The notes under the pieces: generated by a model
Seen by the model: only the letters and a program-made list of their open reading frames with translations
The model's database searches: none
Told to the model about the DNA's origin: nothing
Made by a program: the position numbers and the translations under genes
Part shown: one piece after another, positions 6,458-12,024 of the stretch
Position numbering within the stretch: position 1 is the first letter of the stretch
Layout: every line of letters begins with the position of its first letter
Assembly: GCA_029261305.1 (NCBI GenBank)
Contig: JAJDBO010000261.1
Location: 1 to 12,024 of the forward strand
DNA: 12,024 bases
Reading direction: 5' to 3'
Origin: Nitrospirales bacterium
Lineage (GTDB): Bacteria; Nitrospirota; Nitrospiria; Nitrospirales; UBA8639

Positions 6458-7015
6458 TTACCTTTTTTTTAAGGGCTTCAACTTGTCCCTCAATATTGCA
6501 AAAGGAGACTCCCCTGTTTGAATTTCACAACCACATTGTCGTTGGTTGAGATTTTGACCGCATGCGAGGCAGAGTCCCTGACATTGCTCGGAGCATAATG
6601 GCTGGATTGGAAGAGAAAAAATCAACTGTTCTCGGAGCATGCCAGCTAAATTCACGGTATCATTCAGTATGGGAAAACTATCGATCTCCTCACCATCGTC
6701 GTCATCATCTTTTGAGTTTTTAGATCTCTCTTTAGTTGCAATGACATCTTGGCTTAAATAATACGCCGTTACTGGAATGTTCAAAGTGTTCTCAAATGCT
6801 TCCAAACACCGCACACATTCTTGGACTAGGACCCCATGAAAATCGCCATCTACCCAGGCTTCATTTTCAACTGCGTGGATTCTCGCCTTTAATTGAAACG
6901 GCTCCTTAAACTCGGGGTCTTCTTCCCCCAGTTCTAAATCTAGGCGAGTCACTTCCCTCGCATAATCAAGGCCGTCAGCAGGAATCTCGTGGAGGCTAAC
7001 TTCAAGCGAGGCCAT
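6458..7015 (-). CDS. yceD: YceD-family (DUF177) protein
   Basis: Member of the YceD/DUF177 family, which in many bacteria lies just upstream of rpmF and has been tied to 23S rRNA metabolism; its exact role here is not readable from sequence. 185 residues from the ATG at 7015, which has GGGGAG 9 bases upstream; the frame stays open to a TTG at 7045, but that has no ribosome site. Visible: Cys67-x2-Cys70 (QECVRC), an acidic linker DDDDDGEE at 103-110, and a Cys-rich C-terminal part with Cys at 141, 145, 149, 152, 161 and 163 (LCSEQCQGLCLACG), consistent with metal binding. The basic end KLKPLKKR could touch RNA. It is followed by rpmF after 72 bases. Confidence 0.9.
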   Translation of the reverse strand: MASLEVSLHEIPADGLDYAREVTRLDLELGEEDPEFKEPFQLKARIHAVENEAWVDGDFHGVLVQECVRCLEAFENTLNIPVTAYYLSQDVIATKERSKNSKDDDDDGEEIDSFPILNDTVNLAGMLREQLIFSLPIQPLCSEQCQGLCLACGQNLNQRQCGCEIQTGESPFAILRDKLKPLKKR

Positions 7016-7031
7016 AATGTCGCTCTCCCCA

Positions 7032-7106
7032 CTATTTGATTTCAACTATTTTCAACTTAGCTTTGAATATATGAAACTCAGAAACGACTTGGCCACTCCG
7101 CATCAT
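7032..7106 (-). CDS. Possible 24-codon leader ORF upstream of yceD
   Basis: ATG ATG at 7106 opens 24 codons, MMRSGQVVSEFHIFKAKLKI and four more residues, ending in TAG 16 bases before the yceD ATG. It is in frame with the rpsR stop, with no other stop between. There is no strong ribosome site, a 6-bp hairpin (GCATCA/TGATGC, 7100-7117) overlaps its start, and an open run this short is expected by chance, so it is listed only as a low-confidence candidate. Confidence 0.12.
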   Translation of the reverse strand: MMRSGQVVSEFHIFKAKLKIVEIK

Positions 7107-7139
7107 GAAGTTGATGCTACCGAAATTGCATAAAAGCGT

Positions 7140-7388
7140 CTATCGTTCTTCAGCAAAGGGAATTAGGGCAATGCTTCTAGCGCGCTTAATCGCGACTGTG
7201 AGCTTACGTTGATGCCGCATACAATTTCCTGAAGTTCGTCGCGGAATAATTCGACCACGCTCTGTTAAAAAATTCCTCAGTAGAGGTACATCTTTGAAAT
7301 CAAGAGGGACTAGTTCGGTACAAAACCGACACACTCGACGCCGTTGAAACAACCTGCCTCGCTCCACGTTTCGTTCTCCTACCATCAT
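7140..7388 (-). CDS. rpsR: 30S ribosomal protein bS18
   Basis: Small-subunit protein that pairs with bS6 on the platform of the 30S subunit. 82 residues from the ATG at 7388; the core PLDFKDVPLLRNFLTERGRI and the basic IKRARSIALIPF end are typical. Cys20-x2-Cys23 (CRFC) and Cys56-x2-His59 (CMRH) make this a zinc-ribbon (C+) version. A second start is attractive: a GTG at 7367 giving MERGRLFQRRR, with AGGAG 8 bases upstream, against AAGGA 9 bases before the ATG; that would yield 75 residues, closer to many homologues. It follows ssb by 24 bases. The usual next gene rplI is absent; yceD comes 124 bases later. Confidence 0.95.
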   Translation of the reverse strand: MMVGERNVERGRLFQRRRVCRFCTELVPLDFKDVPLLRNFLTERGRIIPRRTSGNCMRHQRKLTVAIKRARSIALIPFAEER

Positions 7389-7412
7389 AAAAATACATCC
7401 TTAACCAGGAAA

Positions 7413-7820
7413 TTATGCGTATTCGCCACTTTCGTAGGAATGATCAGCTTGATACTCGTCTTCAGCTCCGGCCATGTCTTGGCTTGAGCTCTGCTTTTTT
7501 GGGAGAAACGTTACGGACTGGGCAATGACTTCGTGCTTACTTCGACGTTGCCCATCGTCAGTTTCCCATCGACGCTGCTGGAGCCGACCATCGATTATGG
7601 CACCATCCCCTTTACTAAGATACTGCCCGCAATGTTCGGCCTGCTTGCCGAATACCACGATATCGATGTAGCAGACTTCTTCTTTTTGTTCGTCAGCTTG
7701 TTTAAATTTACGATTAACGGCTAACCCAAAATTTGCAACTGGTGTTCCACTGGGCGTATATCGAAGTTCAGGATTTCTGGTCAAATTCCCAATCAAAACA
7801 ACTTTATTAAACGCCACCAC
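7413..7820 (-). CDS. ssb: Single-stranded DNA-binding protein
   Basis: Tetrameric OB-fold protein that coats single-stranded DNA in replication and repair. 135 residues; VVLIGNLTRNPELRYTPSG at 7-25 and the VFGKQAEHCGQYLSKGD strand-turn region are the family hallmarks, and the OB fold ends near residue 108. The start is GTG at 7820 (or the next GTG at 7817), with GGTGGAG 7 bases upstream inside rpsF; the genes overlap by 14 bases in different frames. The tail is short and acidic but ends ESGEYA instead of the usual DDDIPF-like tip that recruits partner proteins, and no other frame supplies such a tip. It may be a specialised SSB, or the organism may have another copy. The rpsF-ssb-rpsR order is common. 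Confidence 0.95.
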   Translation of the reverse strand: MVAFNKVVLIGNLTRNPELRYTPSGTPVANFGLAVNRKFKQADEQKEEVCYIDIVVFGKQAEHCGQYLSKGDGAIIDGRLQQRRWETDDGQRRSKHEVIAQSVTFLPKKQSSSQDMAGAEDEYQADHSYESGEYA

Positions 7821-8202
7821 TGTCGGACTCCACCAATTCTACCTTTGGTTCTGACTCTGGTTCTGACTTTAGTTCTGACTCTTGTTCCGGTTCTGGTTCT
7901 GGTTCCTTTAGATCTTCTTCATCAACCTTGACAGTAAGAAATTTCAAGACGGAGTCTTCTAAGCGATAGAGTCTTTCTAATTCACTAACCACATTTCCAC
8001 TAGCTTCAAATTGAAGGAGGGTATAAGTTCCGCGCCGATCATGGTTAATCTCATAGGCCAACTTCTTCTTTCCCCAATTTTCCGCCTTAATGATTGAAGC
8101 CCCAAGTTTCTCCAAGGCCCCTTTCATTTTCTCTTGAACTCCCGCCGCTTCTTCATCTGACAACGACGACCGCAAAATAAAAATCGACTCATAAAACGCC
8201 AT
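7807..8202 (-). CDS. rpsF: 30S ribosomal protein bS6 with acidic repeat tail
   Basis: Platform protein of the 30S subunit that dimerises with bS18. 131 residues. The first 98 or so are the usual bS6 fold, starting MAFYESIFILRSSLSDEE, with WGKKKLAYEINHDRRGTY and YRLEDSVLKFLTVKVDEED. The rest is a Glu/Pro/Ser tail (EPEPEPEQESEL and similar) encoded by imperfect 12-base repeats, longer than in many species; such tails are modified by glutamate addition in E. coli, but that cannot be seen here. The ATG at 8202 has GAGG 8 bases upstream. First gene of rpsF-ssb-rpsR, with a proposed promoter at 8281-8309. I see no clear bS6:bS18 leader motif (a bulged CCG) in the untranslated region. Confidence 0.96.
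   Translation of the reverse strand: MAFYESIFILRSSLSDEEAAGVQEKMKGALEKLGASIIKAENWGKKKLAYEINHDRRGTYTLLQFEASGNVVSELERLYRLEDSVLKFLTVKVDEEDLKEPEPEPEQESELKSEPESEPKVELVESDSGGV
7847..7906 (-). repeat. Imperfect 12-bp tandem repeat inside rpsF (5 units)
   Basis: Five consecutive 12-base units on the plus strand (GGTTCTGACTCT, GGTTCTGACTTT, AGTTCTGACTCT, TGTTCCGGTTCT, GGTTCTGGTTCC) encode the acidic tail of bS6 in steps of four residues. Unit length is a multiple of three, so gain or loss of units would change tail length without breaking the frame. Confidence 0.8.
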
Positions 8203-8280
8203 GTATCACCCTCATTTTCCTACAAAGACCCAAAGTCAGACCATTACCGTATATGGTTTTCCCACAAGGGAAGAGAAACT

Positions 8281-8309
8281 ATCATAGCTCCGAAAGTACT
8301 GTCAAACAA
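8281..8309 (-). promoter_or_regulatory. Candidate sigma70 promoter for rpsF-ssb-rpsR
   Basis: On the minus strand a good -10, TATGAT (8286-8281), is 17 bases after TTGTTT (8309-8304). An exact -35, TTGACA (8305-8300), overlaps it but leaves only 13 bases to TATGAT, or 16 bases to GATAGT. So a promoter here is likely, but which pair is used is unclear. It would leave about 70 untranslated bases before rpsF, containing the hairpins TTCCC-TTGT-GGGAA and ACCAT-ATACGGTA-ATGGT. Confidence 0.5.
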
Positions 8310-8350
8310 TAGCTAGGGACATGATTGACTCAATAAAGTTCTGTTTGGGC

Positions 8351-8372
8351 AAAAAAATCAAGCGGCCTCCGC
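8351..8372 (-). terminator. Weak intrinsic terminator after pth
   Basis: On the minus strand GCGG-AGG-CCGC (8372-8362) is a short 4-bp GC stem followed by TTGA and seven Ts (8357-8351), 46 bases after the pth stop and upstream of the rpsF promoter. Position and U-run fit a terminator; the stem is short, so read-through is likely. Confidence 0.4.
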
Positions 8373-8418
8373 AGTCAAAGAAAAAAGGACGCAACCACCC
8401 TCTGGACCAAAAACAGAT

Positions 8419-8988
8419 TCACTCCTTGGTCCGTTGATTAAATCGATTCATGGCTTCGCTTGGGCCATCAACCACCAAGCACTGAAGTGCGTCAACAGAT
8501 CGATCAAGCATAGAGTTTATTGGCGACAAATCTGAATCCCCAAAGGGTGCCAGTACATAATCAGCCGTTTCTTGATTAGGCGCTGGGCGCCCCACCCCCA
8601 ACTTCAGCCGATAAAACCCATCGTCATCCAAGGCCATGATGATCGATAGCAATCCATTGTGACCACCCGTACCACCGCCAAATTTTACGCGCATTCGGCC
8701 AACGGGTAAATCTAAGTCATCATGAACAACAATAAGATGATCAGGTGAAACACCAAACTCACTTAGTAGTGGCTTGACGACTTCCCCACTAAGGTTCATC
8801 CATGACAACGGCAAAACCAGAGCAACTGAGGAATTATCTACCCGACCCTGGCCTGCTTGTCCAAATGGAGAAGGGGATAAACGAATGGCCCATTGAGAGG
8901 CCGCACGGGCCACAGCATTCCAGCCTATATTATGCCTGGTGGCAGAATATTTGGAACCGGGGTTTCCCAGACCGACAATGAGGTGCAA
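8419..8988 (-). CDS. pth: Peptidyl-tRNA hydrolase
   Basis: Recycles peptidyl-tRNA that drops off ribosomes by cutting the ester bond; essential in most bacteria. 189 residues, usual length. IVGLGNPGSKYSATRHNIGW holds Asn9 and the catalytic His19; Asn65 (SWMNLSG), Asp90 (VVHDDLDLP) and His110/Asn111 (GGTGGHNGL) complete the known substrate-binding set. The start must be the TTG at 8988: an in-frame TAG, the rplY stop, lies two codons upstream and the next in-frame Met is residue 64. There is no ribosome site, and the gap to rplY is 3 bases, so it is probably translated by coupling. The rplY-pth pair is very common; the often adjacent ychF is absent. Confidence 0.96.
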   Translation of the reverse strand: MHLIVGLGNPGSKYSATRHNIGWNAVARAASQWAIRLSPSPFGQAGQGRVDNSSVALVLPLSWMNLSGEVVKPLLSEFGVSPDHLIVVHDDLDLPVGRMRVKFGGGTGGHNGLLSIIMALDDDGFYRLKLGVGRPAPNQETADYVLAPFGDSDLSPINSMLDRSVDALQCLVVDGPSEAMNRFNQRTKE

Positions 8989-8991
8989 AGG

Positions 8992-9687
8992 CTACTTTTT
9001 CGTTTCAGGTGATTTAGCAGAAGCCGCGTCAGCCTTAGTTTTATCTCCACCAGCGACATCTACGGAAGCAGCAGCCACTTCGCCACCTTCGCCCGTCAAC
9101 ATCGCGGCCAATTTCGCATCAGAAATTTGCGCCGTTACGTTCACCACCATACTATGAGGGTCGTCAAGAATTTTTATGCCCTCGCCTGGCTGAAGATCCC
9201 GCACGTGAACTCCATCCCCAAGCCCCAACTCAGAGGCATCAACATCAATTTGATCCGGCATTGCCCCCGGTAAACATTCGATGTGCAATTCCCGCATGAG
9301 ATGATGCATGACCCCCTTATCCACCTTCACTCCCACTGGCACGCTACCCGTAATATGGACTTGGACTTTGACACGAATTGGCTTATTCATATCGACTTCA
9401 AGCAAATCCACATGCAGCAAAGAAGAGGTAATAGGATCAAGCTGGTAATCCTGAATCACCGCCGTCTTCTGGACTTCCTGCTCTCCATCCAAGATGCGAA
9501 GTGAAATTAACCCGGTACTACCTGCTTGAGCCATGAGTATTTTACGAACCGCAGCTGGATCCATATCCAACATATGCGATTCCCCATGGCCATACATGAC
9601 CCCTGGAATTCTTCCATTCAGGCGGATCTGGCGGGCGACACCCTTCCCCGACTCTTTTCGTGCAACAGCTTCAGTGGCAAACTTCAT
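8992..9687 (-). CDS. rplY: 50S ribosomal protein bL25, long CTC form
   Basis: 5S-rRNA-binding protein of the large subunit, in the two-domain general-stress (CTC) form rather than the short E. coli form. 231 residues: the N-terminal L25 domain (about 1-95) has ARKESGKGVARQIRLNGRIP and the HVDLLEVD strand; the C-terminal beta domain (about 96-185) has HITGSVPVGVKVDKGV; the tail from about 200 is a low-complexity Ala/Gly/Lys-rich stretch (VAGGDKTKADAASAKS). The ATG at 9687 has GAGG 7 bases upstream. It follows prs by 141 bases that hold strong hairpins, and precedes pth by 3 bases. Confidence 0.96.
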   Translation of the reverse strand: MKFATEAVARKESGKGVARQIRLNGRIPGVMYGHGESHMLDMDPAAVRKILMAQAGSTGLISLRILDGEQEVQKTAVIQDYQLDPITSSLLHVDLLEVDMNKPIRVKVQVHITGSVPVGVKVDKGVMHHLMRELHIECLPGAMPDQIDVDASELGLGDGVHVRDLQPGEGIKILDDPHSMVVNVTAQISDAKLAAMLTGEGGEVAAASVDVAGGDKTKADAASAKSPETKK

Positions 9688-9717
9688 ACAATTCCCTCAT
9701 GCTTAAATATACACTCT

Positions 9718-9771
9718 TCATCCTCAAGGAGGATGATGGCTCGATCATCATTCAAAGGAAGTCCAACCGTA
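9718..9771 (-). promoter_or_regulatory. Structured leader ahead of rplY, possible attenuator or bL25 control site
   Basis: On the minus strand TCATCCTC-CTT-GAGGATGA (9736-9718) is a perfect 8-bp stem with a 3-base loop. The same TCATC segment can instead pair with an upstream GATGAT to form GATGAT-CGAGCC-ATCATC, so the two hairpins exclude each other. No U-run follows the main hairpin, so it is not a standard terminator; it lies about 30 bases before the rplY start. Control by bL25 or by translation is inference. Confidence 0.35.
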
Positions 9772-9828
9772 TTGGTCGAGACACGAACCTTCTATTCTAC
9801 AGAAGTGTAGGCGGAATAAAAAGGGGAA

Positions 9829-10770
9829 TTATTCGAATAAGGAAGTCACGGACTGTTCTTGATGGATACGTTGAATGGCTTCCGCCAAGAGTGGGGCAAC
9901 TGAGATCACATGTATTTTAGGACATTGCTGGTCTTTTCCCTTAATAGGAATGGAATTCGTGGCCACGACCTGTGTAAGGCAGGACTTCTCAATTCGCTCG
10001 ATAGCCGGCCCAGAAAGGACAGGATGCGTGCACACGGCTCGGACACTCGAAGCACCATTGTCATCACAAGTCTTGGCGGTTTCAACAATAGTTCCCGCTG
10101 TATCAATCATGTCATCCAGAAGCAAAACATGGCGATCTTTCACATCCCCAATAATATTCATGACCTTCGCTTGATTGGGGCCCTCACGACGTTTATCGAT
10201 GATGGCCAAATTTGCTTCTAACCGTTTGGCAAATCCTCGGGCACGCTCAACTCCACCAGCATCAGGTGACACCACCACCAAATCTCCAAAGTCACTGTTG
10301 GTGACATAGTCCAACAAGACCGGTCTCGCATATAAATGATCGACGGGAATATCGAAAAACCCTTGAATAGGACCGGCGTGGAGATCCATTGTCAGCACCC
10401 GATGGGCTCCTGCCACTGTAATCAAGTCTGCCATCAACTTGGCGCTAATCGGAACACGAGGCTGGTCTTTCCGATCCTGTCGAGCATAGCCAAAATAGGG
10501 AATCACTGCCGTAATCCGAAAAGCGGATGACCGCTTCAGCGCATCAAGCATAATCAATAATTCCATGACCGAGGTATTGACTGGGTCGCAACAAGATTGG
10601 ATTACAAAAACATCACAGCCTCGGACATTTTCTTCAATCTTGACCCGTGTTTCACCATCACTAAATGTAGAAACCGTGGCTTTTGCCAAAGGAACGTTTT
10701 GGTGGAGGCAAATCTCTTCGGCAAGTGCCAAATTCGCATTACCAGAAAATATCTTTAATGTAGGTGCCAT
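9829..10770 (-). CDS. prs: Ribose-phosphate pyrophosphokinase (PRPP synthase)
   Basis: Makes PRPP from ribose 5-phosphate and ATP for purine, pyrimidine, NAD, histidine and tryptophan synthesis. 313 residues, class I length. Motifs: FSDGET (36-41), the ATP loop YFGYARQDRK (92-101), His131 in MDLHAG, the catalytic flexible loop start DKRREGPN (192-199), and the PRPP-binding DDMIDTAGT (219-227). The second phosphate-site pattern SPDAGGVERAR is present, as in ADP-inhibited enzymes. The ATG at 10770 has only a weak TAGG upstream. It has its own promoter about 73 bases upstream, and follows ispE as in many bacteria, though no tRNA gene lies between them here. Confidence 0.97.
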   Translation of the reverse strand: MAPTLKIFSGNANLALAEEICLHQNVPLAKATVSTFSDGETRVKIEENVRGCDVFVIQSCCDPVNTSVMELLIMLDALKRSSAFRITAVIPYFGYARQDRKDQPRVPISAKLMADLITVAGAHRVLTMDLHAGPIQGFFDIPVDHLYARPVLLDYVTNSDFGDLVVVSPDAGGVERARGFAKRLEANLAIIDKRREGPNQAKVMNIIGDVKDRHVLLLDDMIDTAGTIVETAKTCDDNGASSVRAVCTHPVLSGPAIERIEKSCLTQVVATNSIPIKGKDQQCPKIHVISVAPLLAEAIQRIHQEQSVTSLFE

Positions 10771-10842
10771 AAGAATAACCTAGAAAATCGTGAAATTGTG
10801 GGGTTGGAAGTAACGATAACTTCTCGGAAGAATTTCGCGGAG

Positions 10843-10871
10843 TATTTAGGGTATCCTTGGGACTTTGTCAA
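10843..10871 (-). promoter_or_regulatory. Strong sigma70-type promoter for prs-rplY-pth
   Basis: TTGACA (10871-10866), an exact 17-base spacer, then TAAATA (10848-10843): -35 6/6, -10 4/6. It lies in the 156-base gap between ispE and prs, pointing at prs, with a predicted start near 10836 and about 66 untranslated bases. The match in box, spacing and orientation makes this the best promoter in the window. Confidence 0.7.
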
Positions 10872-10926
10872 CAAAAGAAAAATTTATTGCCATAGATATT
10901 CTTTCCTTAACATTTGCTCTACTACA

Positions 10927-11829
10927 TCAATCCTCACCATAGAGCCCGGTTTTTTTGACAGGCACTACAAAGACGCGCCAGTGAGATGAAGCAGACAAGG
11001 TCGTTTCTGCTTGCCGAGCCTTTGATTCATTGGAAAATATTCCAAACATGGTAGCACCACTCCCAGATACCAGCGCGGCTTCAGCTCCAGCCTGAACAAG
11101 GACCGATTTCAGATGAGCTAGCTCTGAGTAATCTTCTAATAGGACATCTTCAAAATCATTCTGAATGCAGGGCATCACATCATCCCAGGACATGGAATTT
11201 TCCCCATTAAAATCATAGCACCAAGAATCTGGCTGAATGTTGCCCCCCCTTACTTCATCCAACCGCTGGTAGGCCAATTTTGTGTGAATGGGAAATCCCG
11301 GATTAACCAAAACAATCCATCGATCTCCAGATAATGTGATCGGAGATATCTGTTCACCCAGGCCTTGAACCACTGCTGTCGGCGCGGAGAAAAAAAATGG
11401 TACATCACTACCGAGCTCCTGGCCGAGCGGAATCATATCAGCCAAGGACCAACCACATTCCAATAAGCGGTTTAATCCCATAATCGTGGCAGCAGCATCA
11501 CTGCTCCCGCCTCCTAACCCAGCAGCAACTGGAATCTGCTTTCGTAAAGAAATTTCCACTCCGACAGCAGCCCCTGTCTTCTGCAACACCAAATCAGCGG
11601 CTCGATACACGAGGTTGTCAGTAGGGTCTTCCAAAGCCAGTCCCACACATTCAAACCGAACCCCCGAATACGACGCATCAATGCGGATCGTCAATTCATC
11701 CGTCAAGCCCACCGTCTGCATGAGCGACCACAAATTGTGATAGCCATTAGACAAACGGTTCCCCACCCGGAGAATAAGGTTCACTTTAGCTGGAGGATAG
11801 AGACAAAGCTGTTGTTGAATAGTGGTCAC
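10927..11829 (-). CDS. ispE: 4-diphosphocytidyl-2-C-methyl-D-erythritol kinase (IspE)
   Basis: GHMP kinase that phosphorylates CDP-methylerythritol in the MEP route to isoprenoids. 300 residues. The substrate Lys15 lies in PPAKVNLILRV; the ATP-binding Gly-rich loop is PVAAGLGGGSSDAAAT (100-115); the catalytic Asp142 lies in LGSDVPFFF; the C-terminal GHMP motif is SGSGATMFGIF. GYHNL replaces the more usual GYHEL/GYHxI. The best start is GTG at 11829, since the family core begins at residue 10; an ATG two bases upstream is out of frame and reads ATG TGA. The ribosome site is weak (GAAAG). It follows pilC by 30 bases without a promoter, so read-through from pilC is likely. Its product and that of prs are both metabolite precursors, but no shared regulation is visible. 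Confidence 0.95.
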   Translation of the reverse strand: MTTIQQQLCLYPPAKVNLILRVGNRLSNGYHNLWSLMQTVGLTDELTIRIDASYSGVRFECVGLALEDPTDNLVYRAADLVLQKTGAAVGVEISLRKQIPVAAGLGGGSSDAAATIMGLNRLLECGWSLADMIPLGQELGSDVPFFFSAPTAVVQGLGEQISPITLSGDRWIVLVNPGFPIHTKLAYQRLDEVRGGNIQPDSWCYDFNGENSMSWDDVMPCIQNDFEDVLLEDYSELAHLKSVLVQAGAEAALVSGSGATMFGIFSNESKARQAETTLSASSHWRVFVVPVKKTGLYGED

Positions 11830-11859
11830 ATGAAGACTTTCAACATGCCTAGATTGAGG

Positions 11860-12024
11860 CTATCCGACGACCGACGCCATATTAAAAATCGGAAGATACA
11901 TGGCCACCACAATAAAACCAATACCAATTCCCAAAACCACAATAATGAGAGGTTCAATTAATGCCGTCAATGACAGAATATCCCGATTCACTTCTTGCTC
12001 ATACAAATCTGCGACTTTCTCTAA
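11860..12024 (-). CDS. PilC/GspF-type inner-membrane protein, C-terminal 54 residues
   Basis: Platform protein of a type IV pilus or type II secretion machine, in the inner membrane. Only the last 54 codons are in the window, beginning LEKVADLYEQEVNRDILSLT, then the strongly hydrophobic last membrane helix ALIEPLIIVVLGIGIGFIVV and a short end AMYLPIFNMASVVG before TAG at 11862-11860. The EP-LI-IV...AMYLPIF pattern is the hallmark of the T2SSF family C-terminus. PilC and GspF cannot be told apart from this piece. The rest of the gene lies beyond 12024. ispE follows after 30 bases. Confidence 0.93.
   Translation of the reverse strand, partial: LEKVADLYEQEVNRDILSLTALIEPLIIVVLGIGIGFIVVAMYLPIFNMASVVG

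Noticed and set aside
7016..7045. TTG start adding 10 residues to the YceD-family protein
   Set aside because: No ribosome site before it; the ATG at 7015 has GGGGAG at good spacing and fits the family N-terminus.
7080..7106. GCGGAGTGGCCAAG resembling a tRNA-Leu/Ser 5' end
   Set aside because: No acceptor, anticodon or T-arm pairing can be built in the following bases.
8404..8432. Perfect 7-bp inverted repeat GGACCAA/TTGGTCC spanning the pth stop codon as a terminator
   Set aside because: The stem is not followed by a U-run and the loop is 15 bases; the stem with seven Ts at 8351-8372 is a better candidate.
9789..9815. Terminator after prs (CTACA-CTTC-TGTAG)
   Set aside because: Stem is 5 bp with no U-run after it; more likely part of the rplY leader or chance.
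10846..10893. 15-residue ORF (ATG at 10893) with a GGAAAG site between ispE and prs
   Set aside because: The strong prs promoter lies inside it, it is very short, and nothing shows that it is translated.
10772..10926. tRNA gene between ispE and prs, as found in some bacteria
   Set aside because: No cloverleaf or T-loop GTTCRANNC pattern in either strand of this gap.

Overview
Every gene in this window is on the minus strand, so it is read here from 12024 down to 1. The content is housekeeping: the end of a type IV pilus/type II secretion inner-membrane protein, isoprenoid and nucleotide-precursor enzymes (ispE, prs), translation genes (rplY, pth, rpsF, ssb, rpsR, a YceD-family gene, rpmF), then a complete fatty-acid/phospholipid start-up cluster (plsX, fabH, an enoyl-ACP reductase, fabD, fabG, acpP, fabF). 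Gram-negative-type pilus genes next to ispE-prs-rplY-pth, the CTC-type long bL25, roughly balanced base composition, a FabL-like reductase inside the fab cluster and a palindromic repeat of a kind I associate with Nitrospira chromosomes together suggest a member of Nitrospirota, possibly a lower-GC (marine-type) Nitrospira. That assignment is inference from memory and was not checked by any search.

Layout: (1) 12024-10927: pilC/gspF 3' end, then ispE, 30 bases apart. (2) 10871-10843: a very good sigma70-type promoter (TTGACA-17-TAAATA) that starts prs; rplY follows after a 141-base structured leader and pth 3 bases later. (3) 8372-8281: a weak intrinsic terminator after pth, then a candidate promoter for rpsF-ssb-rpsR, with ssb overlapping rpsF by 14 bases. 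(4) 7015-6203: the YceD-family gene and rpmF, the usual pair ahead of plsX. (5) 6157-3261: plsX-fabH (3-base gap) and the enoyl reductase. (6) 3260-3064: a 118-bp repeat element with terminal inverted repeats, followed by a 20-bp perfect palindrome and a candidate promoter for fabD. (7) 3063-1: fabD-fabG-acpP-fabF, with fabF running off the window at codon 340.

How the genes work together: FabD loads malonate onto AcpP; FabH condenses acetyl-CoA with malonyl-ACP; FabG reduces the keto group; the FabI/FabL-like SDR would do the enoyl reduction; FabF elongates; PlsX turns acyl-ACP into acyl-phosphate for phospholipid synthesis. The dehydratase (FabZ/FabA) is not in the window. No gene-free stretch exceeds 300 bases; the largest are 216 bases ahead of rpsF and 197 bases ahead of fabD. 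I found no tRNA, rRNA, CRISPR array, insertion sequence or broken gene. The part that departs most from an ordinary housekeeping region is the fabD upstream region, where a mobile-looking repeat appears to supply a promoter -35 box and a perfect palindrome covers the -10 box.
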